Source of the DNA: Bordetella petrii
GTDB taxonomy: Bacteria > Pseudomonadota > Gammaproteobacteria > Burkholderiales > Burkholderiaceae_B
Length of the DNA: 64,000 nucleotides
Direction of reading: 5' to 3'
Assembly: GCF_000067205.1 (NCBI RefSeq)
Contig: NC_010170.1
Span: 4,030,001 to 4,094,000, forward strand
Below are positions 1 through 9,379 of the stretch, piece by piece (within the stretch, counting starts at the first letter, position 1; every line of letters starts with the position of its first letter). The translations under genes were made by a program, and so were the position numbers. The notes below the pieces were generated by a model. It ran no database searches. It was given only the letters and a program-made list of their open reading frames with translations, and had not been told where the DNA came from.

Positions 1-698
1 CGCGCCTGGCCCACCAGCCATTGCAGGTACTGATGGGTGGCGCGGCGCTCGGAAGCCTGCGCCAGCCAGGCCGCGATGCGCGCGTGCACGGCGTCGAACG
101 CCATCGGCGTGCCTTCCACCTTGCGGCCCGTGCGTACGATGTGAAAACCATGGCGCGTCTGCACCAGGCGATCCAGCAGCGTGTGCGCGGGCATGGCGAA
201 CACTGCCTGCTCGAATTCGGGCAGCGTATCGCCACGGCCGATGTCGCCCAGCCGCCCGCCTTCCTGGGCTGACATGCAATTGGAATACTGGCGCGCGTAA
301 TCGGCGAAAGCGTCGGGCGCGGCACGGTGCACTTCCTGCAGCACCTCGCCGGCCCGTGCCCGCAGGCGCCGCGGATCGACGCGCGGCGTCAGCTGGAACA
401 GTATGTGCCATACCTCGACCAGCGCCCCGCTGAGAAACTGCCCGGGGTGTTGTTCGTAATAGCGGCGGCAGGCGGCCTCGTCGGCCTGGGGCGTGCGAAC
501 TTCGGCGGCCAGCACGGCCCGCACGTCGGCGTCGTTGTCGCCCTGGGCCAGCCCCAGCTCGCGGGCCCGTTGCAGCAGCAGCTCGCGCAGCACCAGCTCG
601 CGGCTGGCGCTTTGCGCCGGGTCGGGTTCGTGCTGGTGGCGTGGCAGTTCGGCCTGCAGGCGGGCTTCGTCAATGGCAACTCCGTTCACTGAAATCAT
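1..698 (-). CDS. NifM-like peptidyl-prolyl cis-trans isomerase (partial, C-terminus beyond window)
   Basis: This is the last visible gene of the nar operon and runs off the left edge, leaving about 232 residues. The start at 698 begins MISVNGVAID and follows a good ribosome site (GCAGGAGGGCAAGC). The N-terminal half looks like a SurA/NifM-type helical chaperone segment. The second half carries parvulin rotamase features: residues around EVWHILFQ, the QYSNCMSAQEGGRLGDIGRG stretch, then PEFEQAVFAMP and a TRHGFHIV motif. Parvulins isomerise X-Pro bonds and assist folding or assembly. No signal peptide is visible, so it is probably cytoplasmic like NifM. Its place directly behind narI suggests a role in maturation of nitrate reductase; that role is inferred from context, the family call from sequence. 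Confidence 0.85.
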   Translation of the reverse strand, partial: MISVNGVAIDEARLQAELPRHQHEPDPAQSASRELVLRELLLQRARELGLAQGDNDADVRAVLAAEVRTPQADEAACRRYYEQHPGQFLSGALVEVWHILFQLTPRVDPRRLRARAGEVLQEVHRAAPDAFADYARQYSNCMSAQEGGRLGDIGRGDTLPEFEQAVFAMPAHTLLDRLVQTRHGFHIVRTGRKVEGTPMAFDAVHARIAAWLAQASERRATHQYLQWLVGQA

Positions 699-714
699 GC
701 TTGCCCTCCTGCGT

Positions 715-1401
715 TCAGCGTGACCGCACCAGTTGCCAGGCCCTGGTCAGGTAGCTTACCGAGGCGAAGCCGCTCCATACATGCACCAGTCTTGTGAACG
801 GAAAGATCAGGAACAGCGTCATGCCCAGCACCATGTGCCACTGGTATACCCAGGGCACGCCCTGCATGATCTCGGCCGCGCCGGAGCGGAAGGTAACGAT
901 GCGCTGGGCCCACTCGCCCAGCAACACCATCAGCGCGCCGTCTTCATGCTCGGCCGAGGTGAAAATCGACAACAATCCCAGCGACAGCACGATCAGTATC
1001 CAGACCAGCGTCACCCAGTCGGACATGCGCGAGGTCGCATACAGGCGCGGCTCGGAGATGCGCCGGTAGATCAGTATCAACAGGCCTATCAGGCACACCA
1101 CGCCCAGGATCGCCCCCACGAATACCGCCATGGCCTGCTTGGCGTGCGTAGACAGGCCCAGCGCGTGATACACCGCCGGCGGCGTCAACAGGCCGACCAG
1201 GTGCGTGAAGAACAGCGAAATGATTCCCAGATGGAACAGGTTGCTGCCCCAGCGCAGCGCGCCGCGCTTGAGCAGCTGGCTGGAATCGCTTTTCCAGGTG
1301 TACTGCTCGCGCTCGAAGCGCGCCAGGCTGCCAAACAGGAACACCGCCAGGGCAATATACGGATACACGCCGAAGAAGAAATAATGCACATGATCAGCCA
1401 T
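715..1401 (-). CDS. narI: Respiratory nitrate reductase, gamma subunit (cytochrome b)
   Basis: A 228-residue integral membrane diheme cytochrome b that takes electrons from quinol and passes them to NarH. The start at 1401 (MADHVHYFFFGVYPY) was chosen because AAGGAGAGCGAC lies just upstream; a longer reading frame to 1488 has no such site. Five hydrophobic segments are visible, with the family's SNLFHLGI and YQWHMVLGM histidine regions that supply heme ligands. The start overlaps the end of narJ by 8 bases, indicating translational coupling. Length matches Escherichia coli NarI (225). Confidence 0.96.
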   Translation of the reverse strand: MADHVHYFFFGVYPYIALAVFLFGSLARFEREQYTWKSDSSQLLKRGALRWGSNLFHLGIISLFFTHLVGLLTPPAVYHALGLSTHAKQAMAVFVGAILGVVCLIGLLILIYRRISEPRLYATSRMSDWVTLVWILIVLSLGLLSIFTSAEHEDGALMVLLGEWAQRIVTFRSGAAEIMQGVPWVYQWHMVLGMTLFLIFPFTRLVHVWSGFASVSYLTRAWQLVRSR

Positions 1402-2116
1402 GTCGCTCTCCTTGCACGGCTTGGGGCGCTGCCTGCGTCCGCCGGGGATCAGTTTCGTAAAAGCGCACGGGCTGGGCCGCCTGGCCACGAGCGCGCAGCG
1501 CCGGCTCGGTGCCGTCGGCGCCCGGGCCGAACGTCACCATGGTTTCTTCCATCTCGCCTTCCGGCGGCTCGGGCAGCGGCTGCGGCACTGTGTCGGTGAG
1601 GGTGCGCAGCACATCGAACACCGCCGCATAAGGGCTGCCGCTTTCGGCCAGTTTGTCGCCGATGCGCGCCAGCACATGAATGGCGTCGCCCAGCAGGGCC
1701 GCCGCGTCGGCCGGCGCAATCTGCCCCAGGAACTCCAGGAACAGCGGCACATAGTCGGGCAGCTCGGTCGTGTCCGGCACCAGCCCGTGGCGCAGGTACT
1801 CTTCGCGCAGGTCGACCATGGCCTGGCCGCGATCGCGCGATTCGCCGTGGATGTGCTCGAACAGGTGCAGCGAATGCGCCGGGCGCCGGTCGAAGGTGGC
1901 CACGTACTGTTCCTGCAGGGCGATGAGGTCGTCGGCGCCATCCAGCAAACTGAGCAGCGGCGCCAGCTGGCCGCGGCGCGGCGCGTCCAGGGCGGCGCGC
2001 AGCTCGGGCAGCGCCGCGAGCAACCCGGCATCCGGGTATGACAACAGCGCGGACAGCACGCTGTAGACGGATACGCCGGACGAGCCGGCAGAAGTCGGGG
2101 GCGTCATGTGCGTCAT
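1394..2116 (-). CDS. narJ: Nitrate reductase molybdenum cofactor assembly chaperone
   Basis: A 240-residue cytoplasmic chaperone of the NarJ/TorD family. It binds the N-terminus of NarG and lets the molybdenum cofactor be inserted before the enzyme docks on the membrane. Family features seen are the LSALLSYPDAGLLAALPEL start, YVATFDRRPAHSLHLFEHIHG, and the ELPDYVPLFLEFL segment. The gene starts 6 bases after narH ends. An alternative start three codons downstream (2107) is possible. The acidic C-terminal part (EPPEGEMEETMVTFGP) is usual for NarJ. Confidence 0.95.
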   Translation of the reverse strand: MTHMTPPTSAGSSGVSVYSVLSALLSYPDAGLLAALPELRAALDAPRRGQLAPLLSLLDGADDLIALQEQYVATFDRRPAHSLHLFEHIHGESRDRGQAMVDLREEYLRHGLVPDTTELPDYVPLFLEFLGQIAPADAAALLGDAIHVLARIGDKLAESGSPYAAVFDVLRTLTDTVPQPLPEPPEGEMEETMVTFGPGADGTEPALRARGQAAQPVRFYETDPRRTQAAPQAVQGERHG

Positions 2117-2122
2117 GGTTCT

Positions 2123-3673
2123 TCAGCTCGTGATTTTGTCGCGCTGCACTTCCATGAACACAACCTGTTGGGCATTGCCGCGCGGCTTGCTGCCGAACAG
2201 GCTGCCCTCCGAGGTTCCCCCCGAGCACCCGTTGCCAAACGAGAATCCGCAGCCGCCGCGCATGTCGAAGGCATCTTCAGCATATTCGCGATGCGAAGTG
2301 GGAATGACGAAGCGGTCTTCGTAGTTGGCAATGGCCAGGTAACGGTACATGTCCTCGACCTGCTCGGTGCTCAGGCCCACCTGGCTAAGAATGTCGCCGC
2401 GCTCCTGGCCATCGACCGTGCGGGCCCGCATGAACGCGCGCATGGCCAGCAAGCGCTCCAGCGCCAGCGCCACCGGCGCTTCGTCGCCGGCGGTCAGCAT
2501 GTTGGCCAGGTAGCGCAGCGGAATGCGCAGCGACCGCACATCGGGAATTTCGCCGAACGCGCCGATATGGCCGCTGTTGGCCGCCGCCTGGATGGGCGAC
2601 AGCGGCGGCACGTACCACACCATGGGCAGCGTGCGGTATTCGGGATGCAGCGGGAAGGCGATGCGCCACTGCACCGCCATCTTGTAGGTAGGCGACTGGC
2701 GGGCTGCGTCGAGCCAGCCTTGCGGCACGCCGTCGGCCAATGCCTGCGCGATGACCGCCGGGTCGTCCGGGTCCAGGAACACGTCCAGCTGCGCCTCGTA
2801 CAGGGCCTTCTCGTCCTGCACCGCGGCCGCCTGCTCGATTCGGTCGGCGTCGTAGAGCAGCACGCCCAGGTAGCGGATACGGCCCACACAGGTTTCCGAA
2901 CACACCGTGGGTTGTCCGGCCTCGATGCGTGGATAACAGAAGATGCACTTTTCGGCCTTGCCGCTCTGCCAGTTGTAGTAGATCTTCTTGTACGGGCAGC
3001 CCGACACGCACATGCGCCAGCCGCGGCACTTGTCCTGGTCGATCAGCACAATGCCGTCTTCCTCGCGCTTGTAGATCGACCCCGACGGGCAACTGGCCAC
3101 GCAGCTGGGGTTCAGGCAGTGTTCGCACAAGCGCGGCAGGTACATCATGAAGGTGTTCTCGAACTGTCCGTATATGTCCTTCTGCACCTCTTCGAAGTTG
3201 TAGTCCTGCGACCGCTTCGAGAACTCGCCGCCCAGGATCTCTTCCCAGTTCGGACCCCACTCGATCTTTTCCATGCGCTGCCCGGTGATCAGCGAGCGCG
3301 GCCGGGCCGTGGGCGCCGCCTGCAATTCCGGCGCGTTGTGCAAGTGTTCGTAGTCGAAGGTGAACGGCTCGTAGTAGTCGTCGATCTCGGGCAGGTTCGG
3401 ATTGGCGAAAATATTGGCCAGCAGCCGCAGCTTGCCGCCCTGGCGCGGCTCGATCTTGCCCGCCGCCGTGCGTTTCCAGCCGCCGTTCCAGCGCTTCTGG
3501 TTTTCCCAGTCTTTGGGGTAGCCGATGCCGGGCTTGGTTTCGACGTTGTTGAACCAGGCATATTCCATGCCGCCGCGCGAGGTCCAGACGTTCTTGCAGG
3601 TGACCGAACAGGTATGGCAGCCGATGCACTTGTCCAGGTTCAGCACCATTGCGATTTGCGCACGCACTTTCAT
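2123..3673 (-). CDS. narH: Respiratory nitrate reductase, beta (iron-sulfur) subunit
   Basis: A 516-residue electron-transfer subunit that carries electrons from NarI heme to NarG. Four cysteine clusters are present: CIGCHTCSVTC at residues 16-26, CEHCLNPSCVASC, CRGWRMCVSGC and CIFCYPRIEAGQPTVCSETC. The tryptophan replacing the second cysteine in CRGWRMC is the hallmark that converts one 4Fe-4S site to 3Fe-4S in NarH. It has no export signal and acts on the cytoplasmic face. Length is close to E. coli NarH (512). It sits 23 bases behind narG in the operon. Confidence 0.97.
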   Translation of the reverse strand: MKVRAQIAMVLNLDKCIGCHTCSVTCKNVWTSRGGMEYAWFNNVETKPGIGYPKDWENQKRWNGGWKRTAAGKIEPRQGGKLRLLANIFANPNLPEIDDYYEPFTFDYEHLHNAPELQAAPTARPRSLITGQRMEKIEWGPNWEEILGGEFSKRSQDYNFEEVQKDIYGQFENTFMMYLPRLCEHCLNPSCVASCPSGSIYKREEDGIVLIDQDKCRGWRMCVSGCPYKKIYYNWQSGKAEKCIFCYPRIEAGQPTVCSETCVGRIRYLGVLLYDADRIEQAAAVQDEKALYEAQLDVFLDPDDPAVIAQALADGVPQGWLDAARQSPTYKMAVQWRIAFPLHPEYRTLPMVWYVPPLSPIQAAANSGHIGAFGEIPDVRSLRIPLRYLANMLTAGDEAPVALALERLLAMRAFMRARTVDGQERGDILSQVGLSTEQVEDMYRYLAIANYEDRFVIPTSHREYAEDAFDMRGGCGFSFGNGCSGGTSEGSLFGSKPRGNAQQVVFMEVQRDKITS

Positions 3674-3696
3674 GGTTGTCTCCGATGCCCGGGGGC

Positions 3697-6600
3697 CTAG
3701 ACGTGGGGATTCTCGGCCTGGGCCGCGCGTGGTTGTTCCAGCCAGTCGATCTGGTTCATTTTGCGCACTATCACGAATTCGTCGCGGTTCGAGCCTACGG
3801 TGCCGTAGTAGTTCAACCCGTACGACAACTGCGCGTAGCCGCCGATCATGTGGGTGGGCTTGAGCACCGCGCGCGTCACCGAGTTATGAATGCCGCCGCG
3901 CGCGCCGGTGATTTCCGAACCTGGCACGTTCACGATCTTCTCTTGCGCGTGGTACATCAGCGTCATGCCTTCCGGCACGCGCTGGCTGACCACCACCCGC
4001 GCCACCAGGGCGCCGTTCACGTTGTAGGCCTCGATCCAGTCGTTATCCACCAGGCCGGCGCGGGCAGCGTCTTTTTCCGACATCCACAGTATCGGTCCGC
4101 CGCGCGACAGGGTCAGCATGATCAGGTTGTCGGTGTAGGTGGAATGAATGCCCCACTTCTGGTGCGGCGTAATGAAGTTCAGCACCACCTGCGGATTGCC
4201 GTTGCCATAGCGCTCTTCGAGCATGGGCGTGATCGACTTGGTGTCCACCGGCGGCCGGTATACGCACAGCGCTTCGCCAAAGGCCCGCATCCAGGCATGG
4301 TCCTGGTACAGCTGCTGGCGCCCGGTCAGCGTGCGCCACGGAATCAGCTCGTGCACGTTGGTGTAGCCGGCGTTGTAGCTGACGTGGTCGGACTCCAGCC
4401 CCGACCACGTCGGCGAGGAGATGATCTTGCGTGGCTGTGCCTGCAGGTCGCGGTAGCGGATTTTCTCGTGCTCGCGCGGCAGCGCCAGGTGCTGGTGATC
4501 ACGCCCCGTGAATGCCGACAACGCCTGCCAGGCCTTGACCGCCACGTGGCCGTTGGTCTCGGGCGCCAGGGCCAGAATGGTTTCGGCCGCGTCGATGTCG
4601 GTATCCAGGCGCGGCAGGCCCTGACTGATGCCCTGCTCCTCTACCTGATAGTTAAGCTGCGCCAGCAGGTCGCATTCGTCGCCGGCGGCCCAGTTGATGC
4701 CTTTGCCGCCCACGCCCAGCTTGCGCGTCAGCGGCCCCAGCGAAGTGAACTGCTTGTACAGGCCAGGGTAGTTGCGTTCGACCACCGCCATCGACGGCAT
4801 GGTCTTGCCGGGAATCAGTTCGGCCTGCCCTTTTTTCCAGTCGCGCACCTCGTACGGGTCGCCCAGCTCGGCCGGGCTGTCGTGCTGCAGCGGCGTCAGC
4901 ACCAGGTCTTGCGCGGCGGGCAGCTCGGCCTCGGCAATGGCGGAAAAGGCCCGCGCGATGCCCTTGTAGATTTCCCAGTCGCTGCGCGACTCCCATACCG
5001 GGTCTACCGCGGCCGACAGCGGATGGATGAACGGATGCATGTCCGACGTGTTGAGGTCGTTTTTCTCGTACCAGGTAGCGGTGGGCAGCACCACGTCGGA
5101 ATAGACACAGGTGGTGGACATGCGGAAGTCCAGCGTCACCAGCAGGTCGAGCTTGCCGCGCGGCGCCTCGTCGTGCCAGGCGACTTCCTGCGGCTTGTCT
5201 TCGCCGGACTGGCCGAGGTCTTTGCCCTGCACCCCGTGTTCGGTGCCCAGCAGGTGCTTCAGGAAGTATTCGTGCCCCTTGCCCGACGAGCCCAGCAAGT
5301 TGGAGCGCCACACGAACATATTGCGCGGATAGTTGTCGGGATGGTCGGGGTCTTCACAAGACAGTTTCAGGCGGCCATCGCGCAGCGCCTGCACGGCATA
5401 CGCCGCGGGCTCCTGCCCTGCCTGGCGCGCGTCGCGCACCACCTGCAGCGGGTTGGTCTGCAACTGCGGCGCCGAGGGCAGCCAGCCCATGCGTTCGGCG
5501 CGCACATTGAAATCGATCAGCGACCCTTGGAAGGCGCCAGGGTCGGCCAGCGGCGACAGAATCTCCGACACCTTCAGCCGTTCGTAGCGCCACTGGTCGG
5601 TATGCGCATAGAAGAACGAGGTGCCGTTCATGTGGCGCGGCGGGCGGCACCAGTCCAGGCCGAACGCCAGCGTAGTCCAGCCGGTCTGGGGCCGCAGCTT
5701 TTCCTGGCCCACGTAGTGGCACCAGCCGCCGCCCGACTGCCCAACGCACCCGCACATGACCACCAGGTTGATGATGCCGCGGTAGGCCATGTCCATGTGG
5801 TACCAGTGGTTCAGGCCCGCGCCCAGGATCACCATGGACTTGCCCCGGGTCTTGTCGGCGTTCAGCGCGAACTGCCGCGCCACGTTGACGACGTCATCGC
5901 GCCTTACCCCCGTAATGCGCTCTTGCCAGGCCGGGGTGTAGGGCACGTCGTCATCGTACGAGGCCGCCACGTTGGCGCCGCCCAGCCCGCGATCGAGCCC
6001 GTAGTTGGCCATCAGCAAGTCGTACACGGTAACGGCCAGCACCTCGCCTTCGGTGGTCTGCACGCGGCGCGCCGCCATGTTGCGCTCGAGCACTTCAGGG
6101 TGGTTGGTGCCCTGAAAGTAGTCGTGCTGGCGGCCTCCGAAGTACGGAAACGCCACCGGCACGACCTCGTCGTGGCTGCCCACCAGCGACAGGCGCAGCT
6201 TCACCGCGTTGCCCTGGGCGTCCTTCGATTCCAGGTTCCATTTGCCCTGGTCGCCGCCTTCCTGCTGGCCCCAGCGAAAACCGATCGAGCCGGCCGGCAC
6301 CACCACCTGCCCGCTGGCGTCGTCACAGGCCACGGTCTTCCAGGCAGGGTTGTTGGATTGCCCCAGCCCATCGGGGAAGTCGGCCGCGCGCAGCATGCGT
6401 TCGGGCACGTAATGGTCGCCCTGGCGCACCAGCCGCACCAGGAAGGGCATATCGGAATACTGGCGGCAGTACTCGCGGAAGTACTCGCTCTTGCCCTCCA
6501 GGTGGAACTCCTTGAGGATGACGTGGCCCATGGCCAGCGCCAGCGCGGCGTCGGTGCCCTGCTTGGGGTGCAGCCATACATCGCCGAACTTCGACCCTTC

Positions 6601-7455
6601 GGCATAGTCGGGGAAAATCGACACGACCTTGGCGCCGCGGTAGCGCGCCTCGACCATGAAATGGGCATCGGGCGTGCGCGTCTGCGGCACGTTCGACCCC
6701 CACAGCATGATGAAGCTGGAGTTGTACCAGTCGGCCGATTCGGCCACGTCGGTCTGTTCGCCCCAGGTCTGCGGGCTGGACGGCGGCAGGTCACAATACC
6801 AGTCATAGAAGCTGAGAATGGTGCCGCCCAGCAGCGACAGATAGCGGCTGCCCGCCGCGAACGACACCATCGACATGGCCGGGATCGGCGAGAACCCCAC
6901 CACGCGGTCCGGTCCGTAGCGCTTGATGGTATAGACGTTGGCGGCGGCCACCAGTTCGTTGACTTCGTCCCAGGTGGCGCGCACGAATCCACCCATGCCG
7001 CGCACCCGCTTGTAGTCGTCGGCCAGGCCGGGCGCGGTGCAGATGTGTTCCCATGCCGCCAGCGGCGCCATGGTCTTGCGGGCCTCGCGCCACAAGCGCG
7101 CCAGGCGGCCGCGCAACATGGGATATTTGATGCGGTTGGCGCTGTACAGGTACCACGAATATGACGCGCCGCGCGAACAACCGCGCGGCTCGTGGTTGGG
7201 CATGCCGGCGCGCGTGCGGGGATAGTCGGTCTGCTGGGTTTCCCACGTGACGATCCCGCCCTTCACGTAGATTTTCCAGGAACACGAGCCGGTGCAGTTC
7301 ACGCCGTGGGTCGATCGCACGATCTTGTCGTGCTGCCATCGGTCCCGATAGGCTTTTTCCCAGCTGCGGTCTTCCTGGACCACACTGCCGTGGCCCTCCG
7401 CGAATGACTCCTTGGCACGGGCGAAGTACTTGAGGCGGTCGACGAAATGGCTCAC
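3697..7455 (-). CDS. narG: Respiratory nitrate reductase, alpha (catalytic) subunit
   Basis: A 1252-residue molybdo-bis-MGD enzyme that reduces nitrate to nitrite on the cytoplasmic side of the membrane. The N-terminal FS0 cluster ligands are visible as His50, Cys54, Cys58 and Cys93 (E. coli His49, Cys53, Cys57, Cys92). The ADWYNSSFIMLWGSNVPQTR region holds the aspartate that coordinates molybdenum in NarG. The C-terminal substrate and cofactor region (HQKWGIHSTYTDN, GGIHNSVTR) is intact. It is the first gene of the operon narG-narH-narJ-narI-isomerase. No nitrate transporter or narXL regulator lies on the upstream side within this window. Confidence 0.97.
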   Translation of the reverse strand: MSHFVDRLKYFARAKESFAEGHGSVVQEDRSWEKAYRDRWQHDKIVRSTHGVNCTGSCSWKIYVKGGIVTWETQQTDYPRTRAGMPNHEPRGCSRGASYSWYLYSANRIKYPMLRGRLARLWREARKTMAPLAAWEHICTAPGLADDYKRVRGMGGFVRATWDEVNELVAAANVYTIKRYGPDRVVGFSPIPAMSMVSFAAGSRYLSLLGGTILSFYDWYCDLPPSSPQTWGEQTDVAESADWYNSSFIMLWGSNVPQTRTPDAHFMVEARYRGAKVVSIFPDYAEGSKFGDVWLHPKQGTDAALALAMGHVILKEFHLEGKSEYFREYCRQYSDMPFLVRLVRQGDHYVPERMLRAADFPDGLGQSNNPAWKTVACDDASGQVVVPAGSIGFRWGQQEGGDQGKWNLESKDAQGNAVKLRLSLVGSHDEVVPVAFPYFGGRQHDYFQGTNHPEVLERNMAARRVQTTEGEVLAVTVYDLLMANYGLDRGLGGANVAASYDDDVPYTPAWQERITGVRRDDVVNVARQFALNADKTRGKSMVILGAGLNHWYHMDMAYRGIINLVVMCGCVGQSGGGWCHYVGQEKLRPQTGWTTLAFGLDWCRPPRHMNGTSFFYAHTDQWRYERLKVSEILSPLADPGAFQGSLIDFNVRAERMGWLPSAPQLQTNPLQVVRDARQAGQEPAAYAVQALRDGRLKLSCEDPDHPDNYPRNMFVWRSNLLGSSGKGHEYFLKHLLGTEHGVQGKDLGQSGEDKPQEVAWHDEAPRGKLDLLVTLDFRMSTTCVYSDVVLPTATWYEKNDLNTSDMHPFIHPLSAAVDPVWESRSDWEIYKGIARAFSAIAEAELPAAQDLVLTPLQHDSPAELGDPYEVRDWKKGQAELIPGKTMPSMAVVERNYPGLYKQFTSLGPLTRKLGVGGKGINWAAGDECDLLAQLNYQVEEQGISQGLPRLDTDIDAAETILALAPETNGHVAVKAWQALSAFTGRDHQHLALPREHEKIRYRDLQAQPRKIISSPTWSGLESDHVSYNAGYTNVHELIPWRTLTGRQQLYQDHAWMRAFGEALCVYRPPVDTKSITPMLEERYGNGNPQVVLNFITPHQKWGIHSTYTDNLIMLTLSRGGPILWMSEKDAARAGLVDNDWIEAYNVNGALVARVVVSQRVPEGMTLMYHAQEKIVNVPGSEITGARGGIHNSVTRAVLKPTHMIGGYAQLSYGLNYYGTVGSNRDEFVIVRKMNQIDWLEQPRAAQAENPHV

Positions 7456-7717
7456 GGTCAGGCTCCTGTAGCGTGGGTTGGGGCTACTACGCGCTGGGCC
7501 GCCTGGGCGGCGGCCGGGGGAGCTTGCACTGAAGAGATGCCATCGAAGTCTTCCTTATCGATCATCCGTCGGCACGCAATGTCTGGTTAACGTACAGCGG
7601 AAGCAAGATGACGTCAATATTGGTAATAGTTTCTCGCCGAAAGAGCCAAAACCCCCGTCTGCCGGGATCGCCACCCGGCTGCGGTATCGTACGCAGACAG
7701 CTTCCCCAGGAGCCTTC
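7456..7717. other. Intergenic region between narG and a divergent VOC gene
   Basis: These 262 bases separate divergent genes and must hold the nar promoter. An FNR box would be expected, but no clear TTGAT-N4-ATCAA site was found; TTGACGTCATCTTG (read on the minus strand near 7600-7620) matches only in part and with wrong spacing. No coding potential was recognised. Confidence 0.5.
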
Positions 7718-8068
7718 ATGCAAGTCAAGCGCATTGTCGCCAACATCCACGCCACCAACATCGCGGCGGCCCGACGCTTCTACCAGGATGCGCTGGGCCT
7801 GGACGTTCTCATGGACCATGGCTGGCTGGCCACCTACGGCACCTCCCAAGACATGACCGTGCAGATAGCCGTAGCCACCCAGGGCGGGTCGGACACCCCC
7901 ACTCCCGATCTTTCCATCGAAGTCGACGACCTGGACGAGGCCCTGCGCCGCCTGCGCGCGGGCGGCTTCGCCATCGAGTACGGCCCCGCCGAAGAGCCCT
8001 GGGGCGTGCGCCGCTTCTATGTGCGCGACCCGTTCGGCAAGCTGGTGAATATCCTCGCGCATCGCTGA
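7718..8068 (+). CDS. VOC (glyoxalase/bleomycin resistance) family protein
   Basis: A 116-residue single VOC domain. The start at 7718 (MQVKRIVANIH) follows CCCCAGGAGCC; the frame is open further upstream but without family similarity. The beta-alpha-beta-beta-beta pattern is visible in two halves: IVANIHATNIAAARRFYQDA then DLSIEVDDLDEALRRLRAGG, ending in VRRFYVRDPFGKLVNILAHR. The C-terminal DPFGKLVN is the usual metal-site/closing strand region. Substrate cannot be told; members include glyoxalases, dioxygenases and drug-binding proteins. It is divergent from narG and does not obviously belong with it. Confidence 0.85.
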   Translation: MQVKRIVANIHATNIAAARRFYQDALGLDVLMDHGWLATYGTSQDMTVQIAVATQGGSDTPTPDLSIEVDDLDEALRRLRAGGFAIEYGPAEEPWGVRRFYVRDPFGKLVNILAHR

Positions 8069-8265
8069 CGCAGGCCCGCGCCGCGCGCCCTGACATCCCG
8101 AAGAAAAAAGCTGCGGCGGCGCGTGCCGCGTGCTTGCCAGCCGTCCGCCCCCAACGCGTAAATCGCGCGGTTGTTTCGATACCTACCGCGCGACGGCGGA
8201 CGCGCTTTGCAGCCGGCTCACATTCAAGTACCGTTGCTTGCAAATTCCACCACCCGGGACTCGCC

Positions 8266-9372
8266 ATGCCAATTTCCAAACCTGCCTCTACCTTGATGTC
8301 CCGCCTGGGCCTGACGACGCCGATCATCCAGGCCCCCATGGCCGGGACCAGCACGCCGGCCCTGGCGGCCGCCGTATCCAATGCCGGCGGCCTGGGTTCG
8401 CTGGGCCTGGGCGCCACCAATGCCGACGGCGCCCGCCAGGCCATCGCACAGACGCGCGCGCTGACTGCGAGGCCTTTTGGCGTAAACCTGTTCTGCCATG
8501 CGCCCGATACCGCCGACGCGGCGCGCCAGGCCCGCTGGATCGAATACCTGGCGCCCGCTTTCGCGGAATTCGGCGCGCAGCCGCCTGCCACGCTGCGCGA
8601 GATCTACACCAGCTTCGTGGCCGACGACGCCATGCTGGATGTATTGCTGGCCGAGCGCCCGCCCGTGGTCAGCTTCCATTTCGGGCTACCCGACGCGGCC
8701 CGCATCGCCGCGCTGCGCCAGGCCGGCATCTATCTGATGGCCAGCGCCACCAGCCCCGACGAGGCCGAGCGCATCGCCGAGGCGGGCCTGGACGCCATCG
8801 TCGCCCAAGGCGTCGAAGCGGGCGGCCACCGCGGCATCTTTCATCCCGACGGACATGACGAGCAATTGGGCACGCTGGCGTTGACGCGCCTGCTGGCCAC
8901 GCAGTTTCCGCTGCCGGTCATCGCCGCGGGCGGCATCATGGACGGCGCGGGCGTGGCCGCGGTGCTGGCGCTGGGCGCCCAAGCCGCGCAACTGGGCACG
9001 GCGTTCGTATCGTGCCCCGAATCGGCGGCCGATTCCGCCTATCGGCAAGCCTTGCTGGCCGGCTCCGTCTCCACCGTCTCGACCCGCGCCATTTCAGGGC
9101 GGCCGGCGCGCGGCATCGCCAACCGCCTGACCGCGCTCGGCGCCGCGGCCGATTGCCCGCCCACGCCGGGCTACCCCTATACCTACGATGCCGGCAAGGC
9201 CTTGAATGCTGCCGCCAAAGCGCAAGGCAGCGCCGACTTTGCCGCCCAATGGGCCGGCCAGGCGGCCGCGTTGTCGCGCGGCGTGCCAGCCGGCGAGCTG
9301 ATGCGGCAGTTGCAGGAAGAACTGGCGGCCACCGTGGGCGGGCTGGCCGCCTATGGCCGCGCGCAAGGCTAA
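8266..9372 (+). CDS. Nitronate monooxygenase (2-nitropropane dioxygenase family)
   Basis: A 368-residue FMN-dependent TIM-barrel enzyme that oxidises alkyl nitronates such as propionate 3-nitronate. Family markers are TPIIQAPMAGTSTPALAAAV near the start, GGLGSLGLG, the FGLP loop, IVAQGVEAGGHRG (flavin and catalytic histidine region) and PVIAAGGIMDG (phosphate binding). The start at 8266 (MPISKPASTL) fits the family; upstream in-frame codons encode nothing recognisable. The stop lies just before, or overlaps, the AraC regulator gene, which may be co-transcribed. Confidence 0.92.
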   Translation: MPISKPASTLMSRLGLTTPIIQAPMAGTSTPALAAAVSNAGGLGSLGLGATNADGARQAIAQTRALTARPFGVNLFCHAPDTADAARQARWIEYLAPAFAEFGAQPPATLREIYTSFVADDAMLDVLLAERPPVVSFHFGLPDAARIAALRQAGIYLMASATSPDEAERIAEAGLDAIVAQGVEAGGHRGIFHPDGHDEQLGTLALTRLLATQFPLPVIAAGGIMDGAGVAAVLALGAQAAQLGTAFVSCPESAADSAYRQALLAGSVSTVSTRAISGRPARGIANRLTALGAAADCPPTPGYPYTYDAGKALNAAAKAQGSADFAAQWAGQAAALSRGVPAGELMRQLQEELAATVGGLAAYGRAQG

Positions 9373-9379
9373 GTCGCAC

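Noticed and set aside
3649..7164. Very long plus-strand open frame (over 1,100 codons) opposite narG
   Set aside because: It is the antisense shadow of narG in GC-rich DNA; composition is Arg/His/Ala/Gln-rich with no domain, and narG on the other strand is unambiguous. The same holds for the long frame opposite narH.
7456..7717. FNR box before narG
   Set aside because: The only partial match (TTGACGTCATCTTG on the minus strand) deviates in the second half and in spacing; not strong enough to list.
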